Assembly (NCBI GenBank): GCA_040219295.1
Contig: JAVJST010000001.1
Location: 1 to 64,000, forward strand
From: JAVJST01 sp040219295
Lineage (GTDB): Bacteria; Pseudomonadota; Alphaproteobacteria; Rhodospirillales; Casp-alpha2
Reading direction: 5' to 3'
DNA: 64,000 bases
Made by a program: the position numbers and the translations under genes. The notes below the pieces were generated by a model. The model was not told the DNA's origin. It saw only the letters and a list, made by a program, of their open reading frames with translations, and made no database searches. Shown piece by piece: positions 16,351 through 25,484 of this stretch (positions within the stretch are counted from its first letter, which is position 1; each line of letters begins with the position of its first letter).

Positions 16351-16379
16351 CCGGGGCGCCCCTAGTTGACGCGCCCCGG
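16351..16379 (-). terminator. Hairpin between glpV and glpS
   Basis: CCGGGGCGC and GCGCCCCGG pair across an 11-base loop in the 129-bp gap after the binding-protein gene. There is no T-run, so it probably attenuates transcription or protects the glpV 3' end, giving more binding protein than transporter. Confidence 0.5.
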
Positions 16380-16407
16380 CCCAGACCAATGCTTGATCAG
16401 ATGGTGA

Positions 16408-18138
16408 TCAGTTCTGCCAACGCTTGACCAGTTCGTCGTATGAAATGGTCTCTCCTTGCGGTTTTTCGTTGACTTTCGCCTTGGCACCACCCTTGCCGAT
16501 CCACGCCGAGGGATCCTTTTCCTCGTTTAGACGTGGCCCGCAGCCACCATACGTGCCGTTGGCCTCGTCGGCGCGCTGCATACGGCCCATGACCTGATCC
16601 ATCTCGGCGGCGAGACGGTCCATGGCCTCCTGCGGCGTGAACGCGCCGGAGTTCACGTCACCGATCTGCTGCCACCAGAGTTGAGCCAGCTTTGGATAAT
16701 CGGGGACGTTGACGCCGGTCGGCGTCCACAGTACGCGGTCGGGGGAACGGTAGAACTCGACCAATCCGCCGAGGTTCGGCGCCCGGTCCGTGAAGCTCTG
16801 GTGCCGCACCGTGGAGTCACGGATGAACGTCAGACCAACGTGGCTCTTCCTGACATCCACGGTCTTGGAAACCACGAACTGGGCATAGAGCCAGGCTGCC
16901 TTACGGCGATCGACCGGAGTAGACTTAAACAGCGTCCACGAGCCGGCGTCCTGATAACCAAGCTTCTGACCTTCTTCCCAGTACGGGCCATGCGGCGAAG
17001 GCGCCATCCGCCACAGCGGGCTGCCGCTGTCATCGACAGTGTTGTTGCCTTCACTCTTCGGTGCGACCATCGACGCCGTGAACGCCGTGTACCAGAAGAT
17101 CTGCTGGGCAACGTTGCCTTGGCTGAGAGCCGGCAACGACTGGTAGAAGTCATAGTCCGCAGCGCCTGGAGGGGCGTACTTGCGCAGCCACTCATCCCAC
17201 TTGCGGATCGCATAGACCGCCGCCGGACCGTTGGTGCCGCCGCCGCGGCTCACAGATGCGCCAGCCGGATTGCATGAGTCGGCTTCCATGCGGATGCCCC
17301 ACTCATCGATAGGACGACCGTTCGGCAGTCCCGTCGAGCCGGCACCGGCCATCGACAACCATGCGTCGGTCATGCGCCAACCAAGGTCGGGGGCGCGTTT
17401 GCCGTAGTCCATGTGGCCGTAAACGCGAACACCGTCGATTTCCTTAACGTGAACTGAGAAGAATTCGGCGATGTCCTCGTAGGCTGACCAGTTAACCGGA
17501 ACACCCAGGTCATAGCCGTACAAGTCCTTGAACTTGGCCTGCAGTTCAGGACGATCAAACCAGTCCTTACGGAACCAGTAGAGGTTTGCGAACTGCTGGT
17601 CGGGCAACTGGTATAGCTTGCCGTCGGGGCCGGTCGTGAACGACTTGCCCATGAAGTCTTCGACGTCGAGCATCGGGTTGGTAACGTCCTTGCCTTCGCC
17701 GGCCATCCAGTCGCTGAGGTTAACTGCGAGCTGCAGACGCGAATGTGTTCCGATGAGATCGGAGTCGTTGATGTACGCGTCATAGAGATTGCGGTTTGTC
17801 TGCATTTGGGTCTGAACGGCCTGGACGACTTCGCCCTCGCCGAGCAGCTGATGGTTCACCTTGATTCCAGTGATTTCCTCGAACGCCTTCGCCAGCGTTT
17901 TCGACTCATAGGTGTGTGTCGGGATGGTCTCCGACAACACGTTGATCTCCACCCCCTTGAACGGTTCAGCTGCCTTGATGAACCATTCCATTTCCTTCAT
18001 CTGATCCGCTTTCGACAATGTCGAAGGCTGGAACTCGTCGTTAATCCAGCGCTCTGCTGCAGCCATGTCGGCCCACGCAGGCGCGGAAAATGCCGTGATC
18101 GCACCGAGCGCGACCGCGGCGAGCCATTTCGTTTTCAT
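16408..18138 (-). CDS. glpV: Glycerol ABC transporter substrate-binding protein
   Basis: A 576-residue periplasmic binding protein, long as usual for GlpV. Residues 1-23 form a signal peptide (cleavage after ...APAWA). The mature start MAAAERWINDEFQPSTLSK and the later NINDSDLIGTHSRLQ-type region are typical of the glycerol-binding family. GGGAGG lies upstream of the ATG. It is the promoter-proximal gene of the uptake operon, divergent from glpR, with a DeoR-type motif in its leader. Confidence 0.88.
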   Translation of the reverse strand: MKTKWLAAVALGAITAFSAPAWADMAAAERWINDEFQPSTLSKADQMKEMEWFIKAAEPFKGVEINVLSETIPTHTYESKTLAKAFEEITGIKVNHQLLGEGEVVQAVQTQMQTNRNLYDAYINDSDLIGTHSRLQLAVNLSDWMAGEGKDVTNPMLDVEDFMGKSFTTGPDGKLYQLPDQQFANLYWFRKDWFDRPELQAKFKDLYGYDLGVPVNWSAYEDIAEFFSVHVKEIDGVRVYGHMDYGKRAPDLGWRMTDAWLSMAGAGSTGLPNGRPIDEWGIRMEADSCNPAGASVSRGGGTNGPAAVYAIRKWDEWLRKYAPPGAADYDFYQSLPALSQGNVAQQIFWYTAFTASMVAPKSEGNNTVDDSGSPLWRMAPSPHGPYWEEGQKLGYQDAGSWTLFKSTPVDRRKAAWLYAQFVVSKTVDVRKSHVGLTFIRDSTVRHQSFTDRAPNLGGLVEFYRSPDRVLWTPTGVNVPDYPKLAQLWWQQIGDVNSGAFTPQEAMDRLAAEMDQVMGRMQRADEANGTYGGCGPRLNEEKDPSAWIGKGGAKAKVNEKPQGETISYDELVKRWQN

Positions 18139-18186
18139 GTGATTTGCCTCCCAAAGAACGAAATTCGCAACACATCAACTATGTTG

Positions 18187-18200
18187 CGAAAAAAAACGAA
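18187..18200 (-). promoter_or_regulatory. Candidate GlpR operator in the glpV promoter
   Basis: Read on the minus strand this is TTCGTTTTTTTTCG, identical over 14 bases to the motif before glpD at 19175-19188. A further CGAAATTCG palindrome lies at 18159-18167. Repetition in both glp promoters, next to a DeoR-family regulator, makes it the best operator candidate. Confidence 0.6.
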
Positions 18201-18256
18201 GGTCAATCGAAATTGACTCGCTTGCTCTGTGCCAACGGTTGTTCTATCCATGATTC

Positions 18257-19063
18257 ATGGAAACTGATCGTTCGATTTCGGCGGTGGGCACCATTGACCC
18301 GTCGCCGCTTCACCCCAGGCTTCTCGACATCATCGCAACCGCTCGCGAGACGGGCCGAGTGTCGGTCGATGCCCTGGCAACGCAGTTCAATGTTACGCCG
18401 CAAACCATCCGCAAGGACCTCAACGAGCTGTGCGATCGGGGGCATCTGCAGCGGGTGCACGGCGGCGCGGTCATCGCTTCCGGCCTGACCAACATGGCGT
18501 ACGCGGCGCGGCGTCTGCTGGCTTCGGATGCCAAGCGCATGATCGGGGAGACAGTCGCCTCGCAGATTCCCAACAATTCCTCGATCCTCATCAACATCGG
18601 CACGACGACCGAGCAAGTAGCATTGGCCCTGCGGAGCAAGCGCCAACTCATGGTCATCACGAATAATATCAACGTTATCAATATTTTGGCCGGTTACGAG
18701 GATATAAACGTCGTTGTTGCGCCCGGCACGTACAGGCACGCGGATGGCGGCGTGATCGGTGAGGCGGCGGTCGACTTCATTCGTCAGTTCAAGGTCGATT
18801 TCTCGGTCATTGGCGCTTCGGCCATTGACCGGGACGGGTCGCTGCTCGACTTCGACTACCAGGAGGTGAAGGTTGCCCGGGCAATCATCGAGAACAGCAG
18901 GCATACAATTCTTGCAGCGGACTCCATGAAGCTTGAGCGTTCGGCGCCGGTGAGGATCGCGCATCTTTCGCAGTTGGATACCTTCGTGACAGACATGCCT
19001 TTGCCCAAGCACCTGGGCAGCGTCTGCGCGGATAACAACGTCTCGGTCATTCTGGCTGGTTGA
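18257..19063 (+). CDS. glpR: DeoR-family repressor of glycerol genes
   Basis: A 268-residue regulator. The N-terminal winged helix near residues 36-75 includes VSVDALATQFNVTPQTIRKD followed by LNELCDRGHLQRVHGGA. The C-terminal DeoR sugar-phosphate sensor includes NIGTTTEQVALALR and the closing LAADSMKLERSAPVRIAHLSQLDTFVTD region. It sits between the uptake operon and glpD-glpK, divergent from the former. The likely inducer is glycerol-3-phosphate, by analogy with GlpR. Confidence 0.9.
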   Translation: METDRSISAVGTIDPSPLHPRLLDIIATARETGRVSVDALATQFNVTPQTIRKDLNELCDRGHLQRVHGGAVIASGLTNMAYAARRLLASDAKRMIGETVASQIPNNSSILINIGTTTEQVALALRSKRQLMVITNNINVINILAGYEDINVVVAPGTYRHADGGVIGEAAVDFIRQFKVDFSVIGASAIDRDGSLLDFDYQEVKVARAIIENSRHTILAADSMKLERSAPVRIAHLSQLDTFVTDMPLPKHLGSVCADNNVSVILAG

Positions 19064-19174
19064 TCTTGGTCGTCGCCGGTCGTCGACCGCCAAACTGGTT
19101 AGTGCCACCACCATCGGCTCATTACTCCCGCCGCTTTTGTGTACGGGTTCAGGCGTCATAAAGTTCTTTGAGAT

Positions 19175-19188
19175 TTCGTTTTTTTTCG
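19175..19188 (+). promoter_or_regulatory. Candidate GlpR operator in the glpD promoter
   Basis: TTCGTTTTTTTTCG lies 60 bp before the glpD start, inside TTTCGT8CGTTTATCG, and matches the glpV-side copy base for base. See 18187-18200. Confidence 0.6.
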
Positions 19189-19247
19189 TTTATCGTCGGA
19201 CTATAGAACAACATCCGCTGGCAAGGCGGGACTGGGGAGCATCGTTC

Positions 19248-20777
19248 GTGTACGACCTCGTGGTCATCGGTGGCGGCGTCAATGGCTGCGGAATTGCGCG
19301 CGATGCGGCGGGGCGCGGGCTCAAGGTACTGCTTGTCGAGAAACACGATCTGGCGAGCGGCACGTCATCCGCGTCGACGAAACTGGTCCATGGCGGGCTA
19401 CGTTATCTCGAACACTACGAGTTTCGTTTGGTGCGAGAATCGCTACTCGAACGCGAAGTCCTGTTAGGCATGGCGCCGCATATCATCTGGCCCATGCGGT
19501 TCGTCCTGCCGCACCACAAGGGGTTGCGACCCGCGTGGCTGATTCGGCTCGGTCTGTTCCTCTATGACAACCTCGGCGGTCGGCAGTTGCTGGCCGGCTG
19601 TAGGAGTATCGATCTCCGGACCTCGATCGCGGGACAGGTGTTGAAGGACACCTTCCTGAAGGGGTTCGAGTACTCGGACTGCTGGGTCGACGACGCGCGG
19701 CTTGTCGTACTCAATGCCAAGGATGCCAGAGCCAGGGGAGCGGAGATCCGCGTGGGCACCGAGTTGCGGGCTGCCAAGCAGGGATCGGATCACTGGGTCC
19801 TGACACTCCGGGATGAGTGTGGCACCGACACGTCGGTTGATGCCAAGGCGCTGGTCAACGCCGCGGGACCATGGGTTGCCGAAGTGTTGCAGCGCAGGGT
19901 GAGCGCCAATCACGCGGCCCTAGTACGCCTCGTCCGCGGAAGTCACATCGTGGTCAAGAAGCACTTCGATCATGATCGCTCCTACATTTTCCAGAACACC
20001 GACGGTCGGATCGTGTTTGCCATACCGTACGAGGACGATTTCACACTGATCGGCACGACGGACGTCGATGTCCAGGGCGATCCGGAAGCCGCGCGGATTT
20101 CAGGTGACGAGATCGACTATCTTTGCCGGTCTGTCAGCGACTACTTCAAGGTACCCGTGACCCGCGATCAGATCGTATGGACCTATTCGGGAATTAGACC
20201 GCTGTTCGACGAAGGCGAGTCCGGCGACGTCAAGGACGCACAACGGGCAACCCGCGACTACGTCCTCGATTTCCACGAAGGCGCAGTGCCGATCCTCAAT
20301 GTGTTCGGTGGAAAAATTACGACATTCCGACGGCTGGCGGAGGAGGCGGTCAACAAGTTCGCATCCGCTTTCCCATCGATGAAAGAGCCTTGGACACGTG
20401 GCGCCAAACTGCCGGGCGGCGACATGTCCGTCGAGGGTCATGCGGCTGTTGCAGACGATCTGGTGAAGAGTTGCAGCGGATTGCCGGCCGACATTGCCCG
20501 GCGTCTGGCCCGAACTTACGGGACCGAGAGTAATGCCGTGATTGCGCATGCCCGGACTTTGGCCGACCTCGGGACGCACTTTGGCGGCGGGCTGTACGAA
20601 AGAGAGGTTGAGTACCTAATGGACGCCGAGTGGGCGCGTTCGAGCGATGATATACTTTGGCGCCGAACCAAACTCGGCCTCAGACTGAGAGCCGATGAAG
20701 TCAGTCGGCTAGAAGCCTTCGTCTCTAACCGGCTATCGACGGGGGCGATTAAGGTTTCGGGAGCGAACGGAGCATGA
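19248..20777 (+). CDS. glpD: Glycerol-3-phosphate dehydrogenase
   Basis: A 509-residue FAD enzyme oxidising glycerol-3-phosphate to dihydroxyacetone phosphate and passing electrons to quinone at the membrane. Start is the GTG at 19248 with GGGGAG 8 bp before; the longer frame from 19137 would translate the operator. The FAD motif GGGVNGCGIARDAAGRG begins at residue 9 and the family segment SSASTKLVHGGLRYLE follows. Its stop overlaps the glpK start (ATGA). Confidence 0.93.
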   Translation: MYDLVVIGGGVNGCGIARDAAGRGLKVLLVEKHDLASGTSSASTKLVHGGLRYLEHYEFRLVRESLLEREVLLGMAPHIIWPMRFVLPHHKGLRPAWLIRLGLFLYDNLGGRQLLAGCRSIDLRTSIAGQVLKDTFLKGFEYSDCWVDDARLVVLNAKDARARGAEIRVGTELRAAKQGSDHWVLTLRDECGTDTSVDAKALVNAAGPWVAEVLQRRVSANHAALVRLVRGSHIVVKKHFDHDRSYIFQNTDGRIVFAIPYEDDFTLIGTTDVDVQGDPEAARISGDEIDYLCRSVSDYFKVPVTRDQIVWTYSGIRPLFDEGESGDVKDAQRATRDYVLDFHEGAVPILNVFGGKITTFRRLAEEAVNKFASAFPSMKEPWTRGAKLPGGDMSVEGHAAVADDLVKSCSGLPADIARRLARTYGTESNAVIAHARTLADLGTHFGGGLYEREVEYLMDAEWARSSDDILWRRTKLGLRLRADEVSRLEAFVSNRLSTGAIKVSGANGA

Positions 20778-22294
20778 CGGGAACGGCATCCAAGTACGTC
20801 ATGGCGATTGACCAGGGAACGACATCTTCCCGGGCGATCCTGTTCGATACGGACTATCGCGTGGCCGCGATAGGGCAGAGGGAATTTGAGCAGCATTTCC
20901 CGCGTTCAGGTTGGGTTGAGCACGAGCCCGAGGACATCTGGGAAACCACGCTAGCAACCTGCCGATCGGCGATGGAGCAGGCTGGCGCGGCGGCGGCGGA
21001 CATTGCTGCCATTGGGATAACCAATCAACGTGAAACTACCGTCGTCTGGGACCGCAAGAGCGGAAAGGCCATTCATCGCGCCATCGTATGGCAGGATCGG
21101 CGCACCGCAGACACTTGCGCGGCCCTGAAGAAGGCGGGGCATGAAGCAGATGTTTCAGGCAAGACGGGTCTGCTCCTCGACCCGTATTTCTCGGGCACCA
21201 AGATGGCGTGGATACTCGACAACGTCGATGGAGCCCGTGATGCGGCGAAGCGAGGCGATCTCGCTTTCGGGACCGTCGACAGTTTTCTGCTCTGGCGGCT
21301 CACCGGTGGCGGCGTTCATGCAACCGACGCTACCAACGCCAGCCGCACGCTGCTCTACGATATTCGGGAAGGGCGCTGGCGTGGTTCGTTATGCGATCTT
21401 CTGCGGGTACCGATGAGCGGCCTACCGGACGTTCTCGATTCCGCCGCCGATTTCGGTGAAACGTTGCCGGAGATCTTTGGCGGCAGCATCCGGATTGCCG
21501 GGATTGCCGGCGACCAGCAGGCGGCGACCGTCGGTCAGGCCTGTTTCAAGCCCGGGATGTTCAAATCGACCTATGGCACAGGCTGCTTCGCGCTTCTCAA
21601 CACGGGTGACGATGCGGTGAACTCAAGCAACCGGCTGTTGACGACGATCGCCTACCAGTTCAACGGCAAACCGACCTACGCATTGGAGGGTTCGATATTC
21701 GTTGCCGGTGCCGCCGTTCAGTGGCTGCGCGACGGCATCGGTATCATCAGTGATGCGGCTCAGTCCGGAGACCTGGCAGACGCAGCGGACGATGAGCAAC
21801 TGGTCTATCTCGTGCCGGCCTTTGTCGGGCTGGGTGCGCCTTACTGGGATGCCGAATGCAGGGGCGCGATCTATGGACTGTCGCGCGGAACCGGCCGTGC
21901 CGAGTTGGGGCGCGCGGCGTTGGAATCGGTCTGCTATCAGACACGGGATCTGCTAGAGGCGATGCAGGGCGATCTCGGGTCGGCCCATAAGACCGTGCTT
22001 CGCGTCGATGGCGGCATGGTCGCGTCTAACTGGACCATGCAACGGCTCGCCGACATCCTGGATGCGCCCGTGGATCGGCCTGAGGTTCTCGAGACGACAG
22101 CTTTGGGCGCGGCTTATCTGGCGGGAATGCAGACAGGTTTCTATCCTGCGCCAGATGTTTTTGCCGAAAGCTGGAAGCTGGAGCGCCGGTTTTCACCAAT
22201 GCCGGATCGATTGGACCGAGAACGCCGCTACGCCGGATGGAAAGACGCCGTCCGGCGAACTCTGGGCCCGAGTCCGGGGGCCCACTCCTCCTAG
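20774..22294 (+). CDS. glpK: Glycerol kinase
   Basis: A 506-residue FGGY kinase that phosphorylates glycerol. It has the N-terminal phosphate loop AIDQGTTSSRAILFD, the substrate segment GWVEHEPEDIW, the ATP-site loop STYGTGCFALLNTG, and the C-terminal RVDGGMVASNWTMQRLADIL. Length is normal. It is translationally coupled to glpD, completing the route from imported glycerol to dihydroxyacetone phosphate. Confidence 0.95.
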   Translation: MTGTASKYVMAIDQGTTSSRAILFDTDYRVAAIGQREFEQHFPRSGWVEHEPEDIWETTLATCRSAMEQAGAAAADIAAIGITNQRETTVVWDRKSGKAIHRAIVWQDRRTADTCAALKKAGHEADVSGKTGLLLDPYFSGTKMAWILDNVDGARDAAKRGDLAFGTVDSFLLWRLTGGGVHATDATNASRTLLYDIREGRWRGSLCDLLRVPMSGLPDVLDSAADFGETLPEIFGGSIRIAGIAGDQQAATVGQACFKPGMFKSTYGTGCFALLNTGDDAVNSSNRLLTTIAYQFNGKPTYALEGSIFVAGAAVQWLRDGIGIISDAAQSGDLADAADDEQLVYLVPAFVGLGAPYWDAECRGAIYGLSRGTGRAELGRAALESVCYQTRDLLEAMQGDLGSAHKTVLRVDGGMVASNWTMQRLADILDAPVDRPEVLETTALGAAYLAGMQTGFYPAPDVFAESWKLERRFSPMPDRLDRERRYAGWKDAVRRTLGPSPGAHSS

Positions 22295-22306
22295 ACCTGC
22301 ATGGGT

Positions 22307-22336
22307 ACGGCCTGTCATCGCCCGGTGACAGGCCGT
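22307..22336. terminator. Bidirectional terminator between glpK and the GNAT-TPR gene
   Basis: ACGGCCTGTCA / TGACAGGCCGT form an 11-bp perfect stem with an 8-base loop, followed by CTTTA. It sits between two converging genes. Confidence 0.65.
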
Positions 22337-22355
22337 CTTTACATGCTCTTTCCGA

Positions 22356-24305
22356 TCAGGGACGGTTGCCGATCCGGGCTGCGAACTGCCGTGCTAGCGG
22401 GCTTTCCGGTTTGCGTGCCAGACGTTCGGCCGAGAACGCGGCGGCACGTGGAATGTCGCCCGCCCGAATGGCGGACTCGAGCATGGTGATGTCGAGCACG
22501 TCGCGTTGTGCATGACTGCCGCCAAACCGGTTGGCGATCACGCGAACCGGACGGAGCAGGCGAACGGCGTCATCGTATCGGCCCTGGCCGAATGCCATGA
22601 AGGCACGGCAAACCGGCAAGCCGATCTGGCGGACGTTGAGGCCATTGATGTCGTCGTCGTTCTGGCGCTGGTCGAGAGTTGCCATCAGACCGTCGGCGGC
22701 GGCGTGCCGTCCTGTCGCGACAAACGACATCATCGCGTGCATGTCATTGAAGACGTAGTAGCCGTCCTCGACCCAGCCTTCATAGACGTCGGCGATATCA
22801 TGCCAGCGCGAGCCGGTATCGTGGCCGAGAACGAACAGTCGCCACAACAGTGCTGCGCCGTCCAGAAGTTCCATCGCGATATCGGTTTTGGCCGGGTGAA
22901 TCATGTCGTCAAAAAGGCGAAGCGCGGAACCGGGATCGTCGCGTTCGAGGTAATAGAGCGCCAGATGCCACCAGTTGTGATACGAGAATCCGTTGTCGAT
23001 TGACCAGTCGTCGGCGGTCGATTCCATGAACTCGATGCCCAGGTCGGTGCGACCCTGCATCTCGAAGACGTGGGCCAGTCCGTGGGTCGCCCAGGTATCG
23101 TGCTTGTTGAGAGAAAGCGCGTAACGCGCGGCGGACTCGGCTTCGCCGTAATCCCCCGTTTCCTCGAGACCGAACGAACGCATGCCGTGTAGGAAGCCGT
23201 ATCCCGGATCGTTCTCCGTCCAGTACGGCAGGACCCAGTCGATGCGGTCGCGGAGCATGCGAGTCTGGCCAAACAGGAAATCGCCTTGGTGGGCGAACTG
23301 AAGGGCGATCGCGTCGCGCGGGCAGGCGGCGACGACGTCGCCCCACAGTTCGACCGCACCGAGCAGGTCGCCGTTGCGCCAAGCGCGAAGCGCCGCGAGG
23401 TGACCGCGTTCGCGGTCGTTCATGTTGCCCTCGAGTTTACCGAGGGTCTCAAGCATGGCCGGCAGTTCGTCAAACGCTGCCTTCTCAGTAGACAGCGCGT
23501 AGAGGCCTGCCTTGAACAGGTGACCCATGGAAAAATCGGGCGAAGTTTCGAGCGTTTGGTCGATCACGGCAACGGGATCGTTGAAGTATCCCTGAAACAG
23601 ACCGTGCGCCCGGTTCAGGCCGTCAATCGCGGTCTGATCGGTTGTCGAAACCGGCGCGCCCCACGCGTCCGTCTTTGTCATCGGTGTCACTCCATTACTT
23701 GCTGCGTCCAGGTAATTGACCATCAGGGTCGCGTCGCCCGTGGCCCGGATCAACGGATGCGGGACAAGCTTAACCCGATTGGTTTCGACATACCCGCGGC
23801 GGCGGTAGAGGCTCATCGCTTCTCGGTTCTGTTCGAAGCATATCAGGCTGGTTTTTGTTAGTCCGCGCTCGCGCGCCACGTCCTCAATATGGCGCAGCAG
23901 GGCCTTGGCCATCCCTTGGCCCCGGTGTTTCTCGGCGACGCATAGGCTGTTGATGTAAAGGCTCTGATCTTCCTCGAGTTCGTCGAATGGCCGCAGTATC
24001 GGATCCGGGTCCGCCTCGCCTTCCGGCGATACGGTCATCGGGTAAGCAAGAATGTTGGCCGCAAGACTGCCGTCGACGTCGCGAATGACGAGACAGTTCT
24101 CGAAACTGGCCTTCACGCCAGTGCGGCCGTATCGGCGCTCGCCGACATCGAGCAACTCCTCGCCGTCCTCGACCATTGTGCTCCAGATGTAGTCTGCGAC
24201 ACCGTCGGCGGCTATTCGGTGAAGCTCGGCGATGCTTCGGGCGTCGTCTGCGGTGGCCGGTTCGATGACGAACGGTCGTGCAGGACTGGCGTGAATGACA
24301 TTCAT
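22356..24305 (-). CDS. GNAT acetyltransferase fused to a TPR (TTC38-like) domain
   Basis: A 649-residue fusion. Residues ~10-195 are a GNAT domain with the acetyl-CoA loop HRGQGMAKALLRHIE near 127 and a typical LYRRRGYVETNR end. After an MTKTDAWGAPVSTTD linker, residues ~210-649 are an all-helical repeat region resembling tetratricopeptide protein 38, with segments such as HDTWATHGLAHVFEMQGR and FSYHNWWHLALYYLERDD. The linker starts like a free TTC38-type protein, so two genes may have fused. The acetyl-acceptor is unknown. It is probably cytoplasmic, lacking a signal peptide. Confidence 0.8.
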   Translation of the reverse strand: MNVIHASPARPFVIEPATADDARSIAELHRIAADGVADYIWSTMVEDGEELLDVGERRYGRTGVKASFENCLVIRDVDGSLAANILAYPMTVSPEGEADPDPILRPFDELEEDQSLYINSLCVAEKHRGQGMAKALLRHIEDVARERGLTKTSLICFEQNREAMSLYRRRGYVETNRVKLVPHPLIRATGDATLMVNYLDAASNGVTPMTKTDAWGAPVSTTDQTAIDGLNRAHGLFQGYFNDPVAVIDQTLETSPDFSMGHLFKAGLYALSTEKAAFDELPAMLETLGKLEGNMNDRERGHLAALRAWRNGDLLGAVELWGDVVAACPRDAIALQFAHQGDFLFGQTRMLRDRIDWVLPYWTENDPGYGFLHGMRSFGLEETGDYGEAESAARYALSLNKHDTWATHGLAHVFEMQGRTDLGIEFMESTADDWSIDNGFSYHNWWHLALYYLERDDPGSALRLFDDMIHPAKTDIAMELLDGAALLWRLFVLGHDTGSRWHDIADVYEGWVEDGYYVFNDMHAMMSFVATGRHAAADGLMATLDQRQNDDDINGLNVRQIGLPVCRAFMAFGQGRYDDAVRLLRPVRVIANRFGGSHAQRDVLDITMLESAIRAGDIPRAAAFSAERLARKPESPLARQFAARIGNRP

Positions 24306-24416
24306 GGTCGCGGCCTCTCGTACTATGGGGAAGCCGGGACTCTTAGAGTAGGCAGGTTTCCACCGAACGACCGAAACGTAACAATCGTGTAACGGGGATC
24401 GATCTCGGGATAGCGA

Positions 24417-25355
24417 TCAGGCGGCGTGGATTCGTCGCTTCGGCTTGATCTCGAGTGCGTCACTCGCGGCGCCTGCGGCCATCACCCAGGCACGAAACGC
24501 ACTGATCTTCGGCAGCTGGCTCGCCTGATCCGCATAGACGATGTAATACGAGGATCGGCTTGGCAGGGGCCGGTCGAACGGCATGACCAGTTCGCCGGTC
24601 AGCAGCTTCTCGTCAATCAGAGGGCGTCGGCCCATGCCGATTCCGACACCCGCGACGGCGGCTTCGATGACCTGGTCCCGGTCGTGCAGCCGGATGCTCT
24701 GGTTGCCGAGCGTGCCCGGCGCACCCATCATCTCGAGCCACAGCGCCCATTCGTGCACGGCAGCGCTCGAACACCGGATGAGCCGGTGCGCCGAAATGTC
24801 CTGAACCCGCTTCAACGGCGGCGCGTTCTTGAGGTATTCCGGACTGCAGACGGGAATGATCGTTTCGCCCATCATGTACTCGGCCTTGACGCCGGTCCAT
24901 GAACCGGTGCCGTAGAGGATCCCGAGATCGACCTCGGGCAGCAGGAAATGCGGATCCTCGTAAGGCGACACGATGGTGATGTCGAGACCCGGATTCGCCG
25001 AGACGAAACTGTCGATCTGGCGGATCAGCCAGGTCGTCGCCAGGCTCGGGCAGACCTGGATGATCAGGGGCGAATTGCCGTTGGCGTCGATGATCTCGGC
25101 CGTGGCGTCGAGAAGCTCAGAGATGATTCCCTGGATGCGCGCGAGGTACGACCGGCCGACGGAGGTCAGTTCCAGTTCGTGGTGGCGCCGCACGAACAGC
25201 CGGCAACGGAGGTGTTCCTCGAGCGTGCGGACCTGATGGCTGATGGCGGACGGCGTCAGGCACAGCTCTTCAGCCGCCCTCTGAAAACTCAGGTTGCGGC
25301 CGACGGCCTCGAACGCCTTGAGCGCGGCGAGGGACGGAAGACGGCTAACCTTCAT
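24417..25355 (-). CDS. LysR-family regulator (GcvA-like)
   Basis: A 312-residue LysR regulator. The N-terminal helix-turn-helix has PSLAALKAFEAVGRNLSFQRAAEE and LTPSAISHQVRTLEEHLRCR; the effector domain spans ~92-295. It is 111 bp upstream of the GNAT-TPR gene on the same strand, with no divergent partner. The target is unknown; the GcvA-like subgroup often controls amino-acid or amine genes. Confidence 0.88.
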   Translation of the reverse strand: MKVSRLPSLAALKAFEAVGRNLSFQRAAEELCLTPSAISHQVRTLEEHLRCRLFVRRHHELELTSVGRSYLARIQGIISELLDATAEIIDANGNSPLIIQVCPSLATTWLIRQIDSFVSANPGLDITIVSPYEDPHFLLPEVDLGILYGTGSWTGVKAEYMMGETIIPVCSPEYLKNAPPLKRVQDISAHRLIRCSSAAVHEWALWLEMMGAPGTLGNQSIRLHDRDQVIEAAVAGVGIGMGRRPLIDEKLLTGELVMPFDRPLPSRSSYYIVYADQASQLPKISAFRAWVMAAGAASDALEIKPKRRIHAA

Positions 25356-25484
25356 GACGCTCCCCTGATCACGCCACCCAACTTCTTGGGATAGAAGAGC
25401 AATTCATCACAGGCGTCGTCCGAGCGTCAATTTATTTCTGGCTCCGCCTGCTCCGAACCGCCCCCCCGATCGGCCCGCCCCCGG

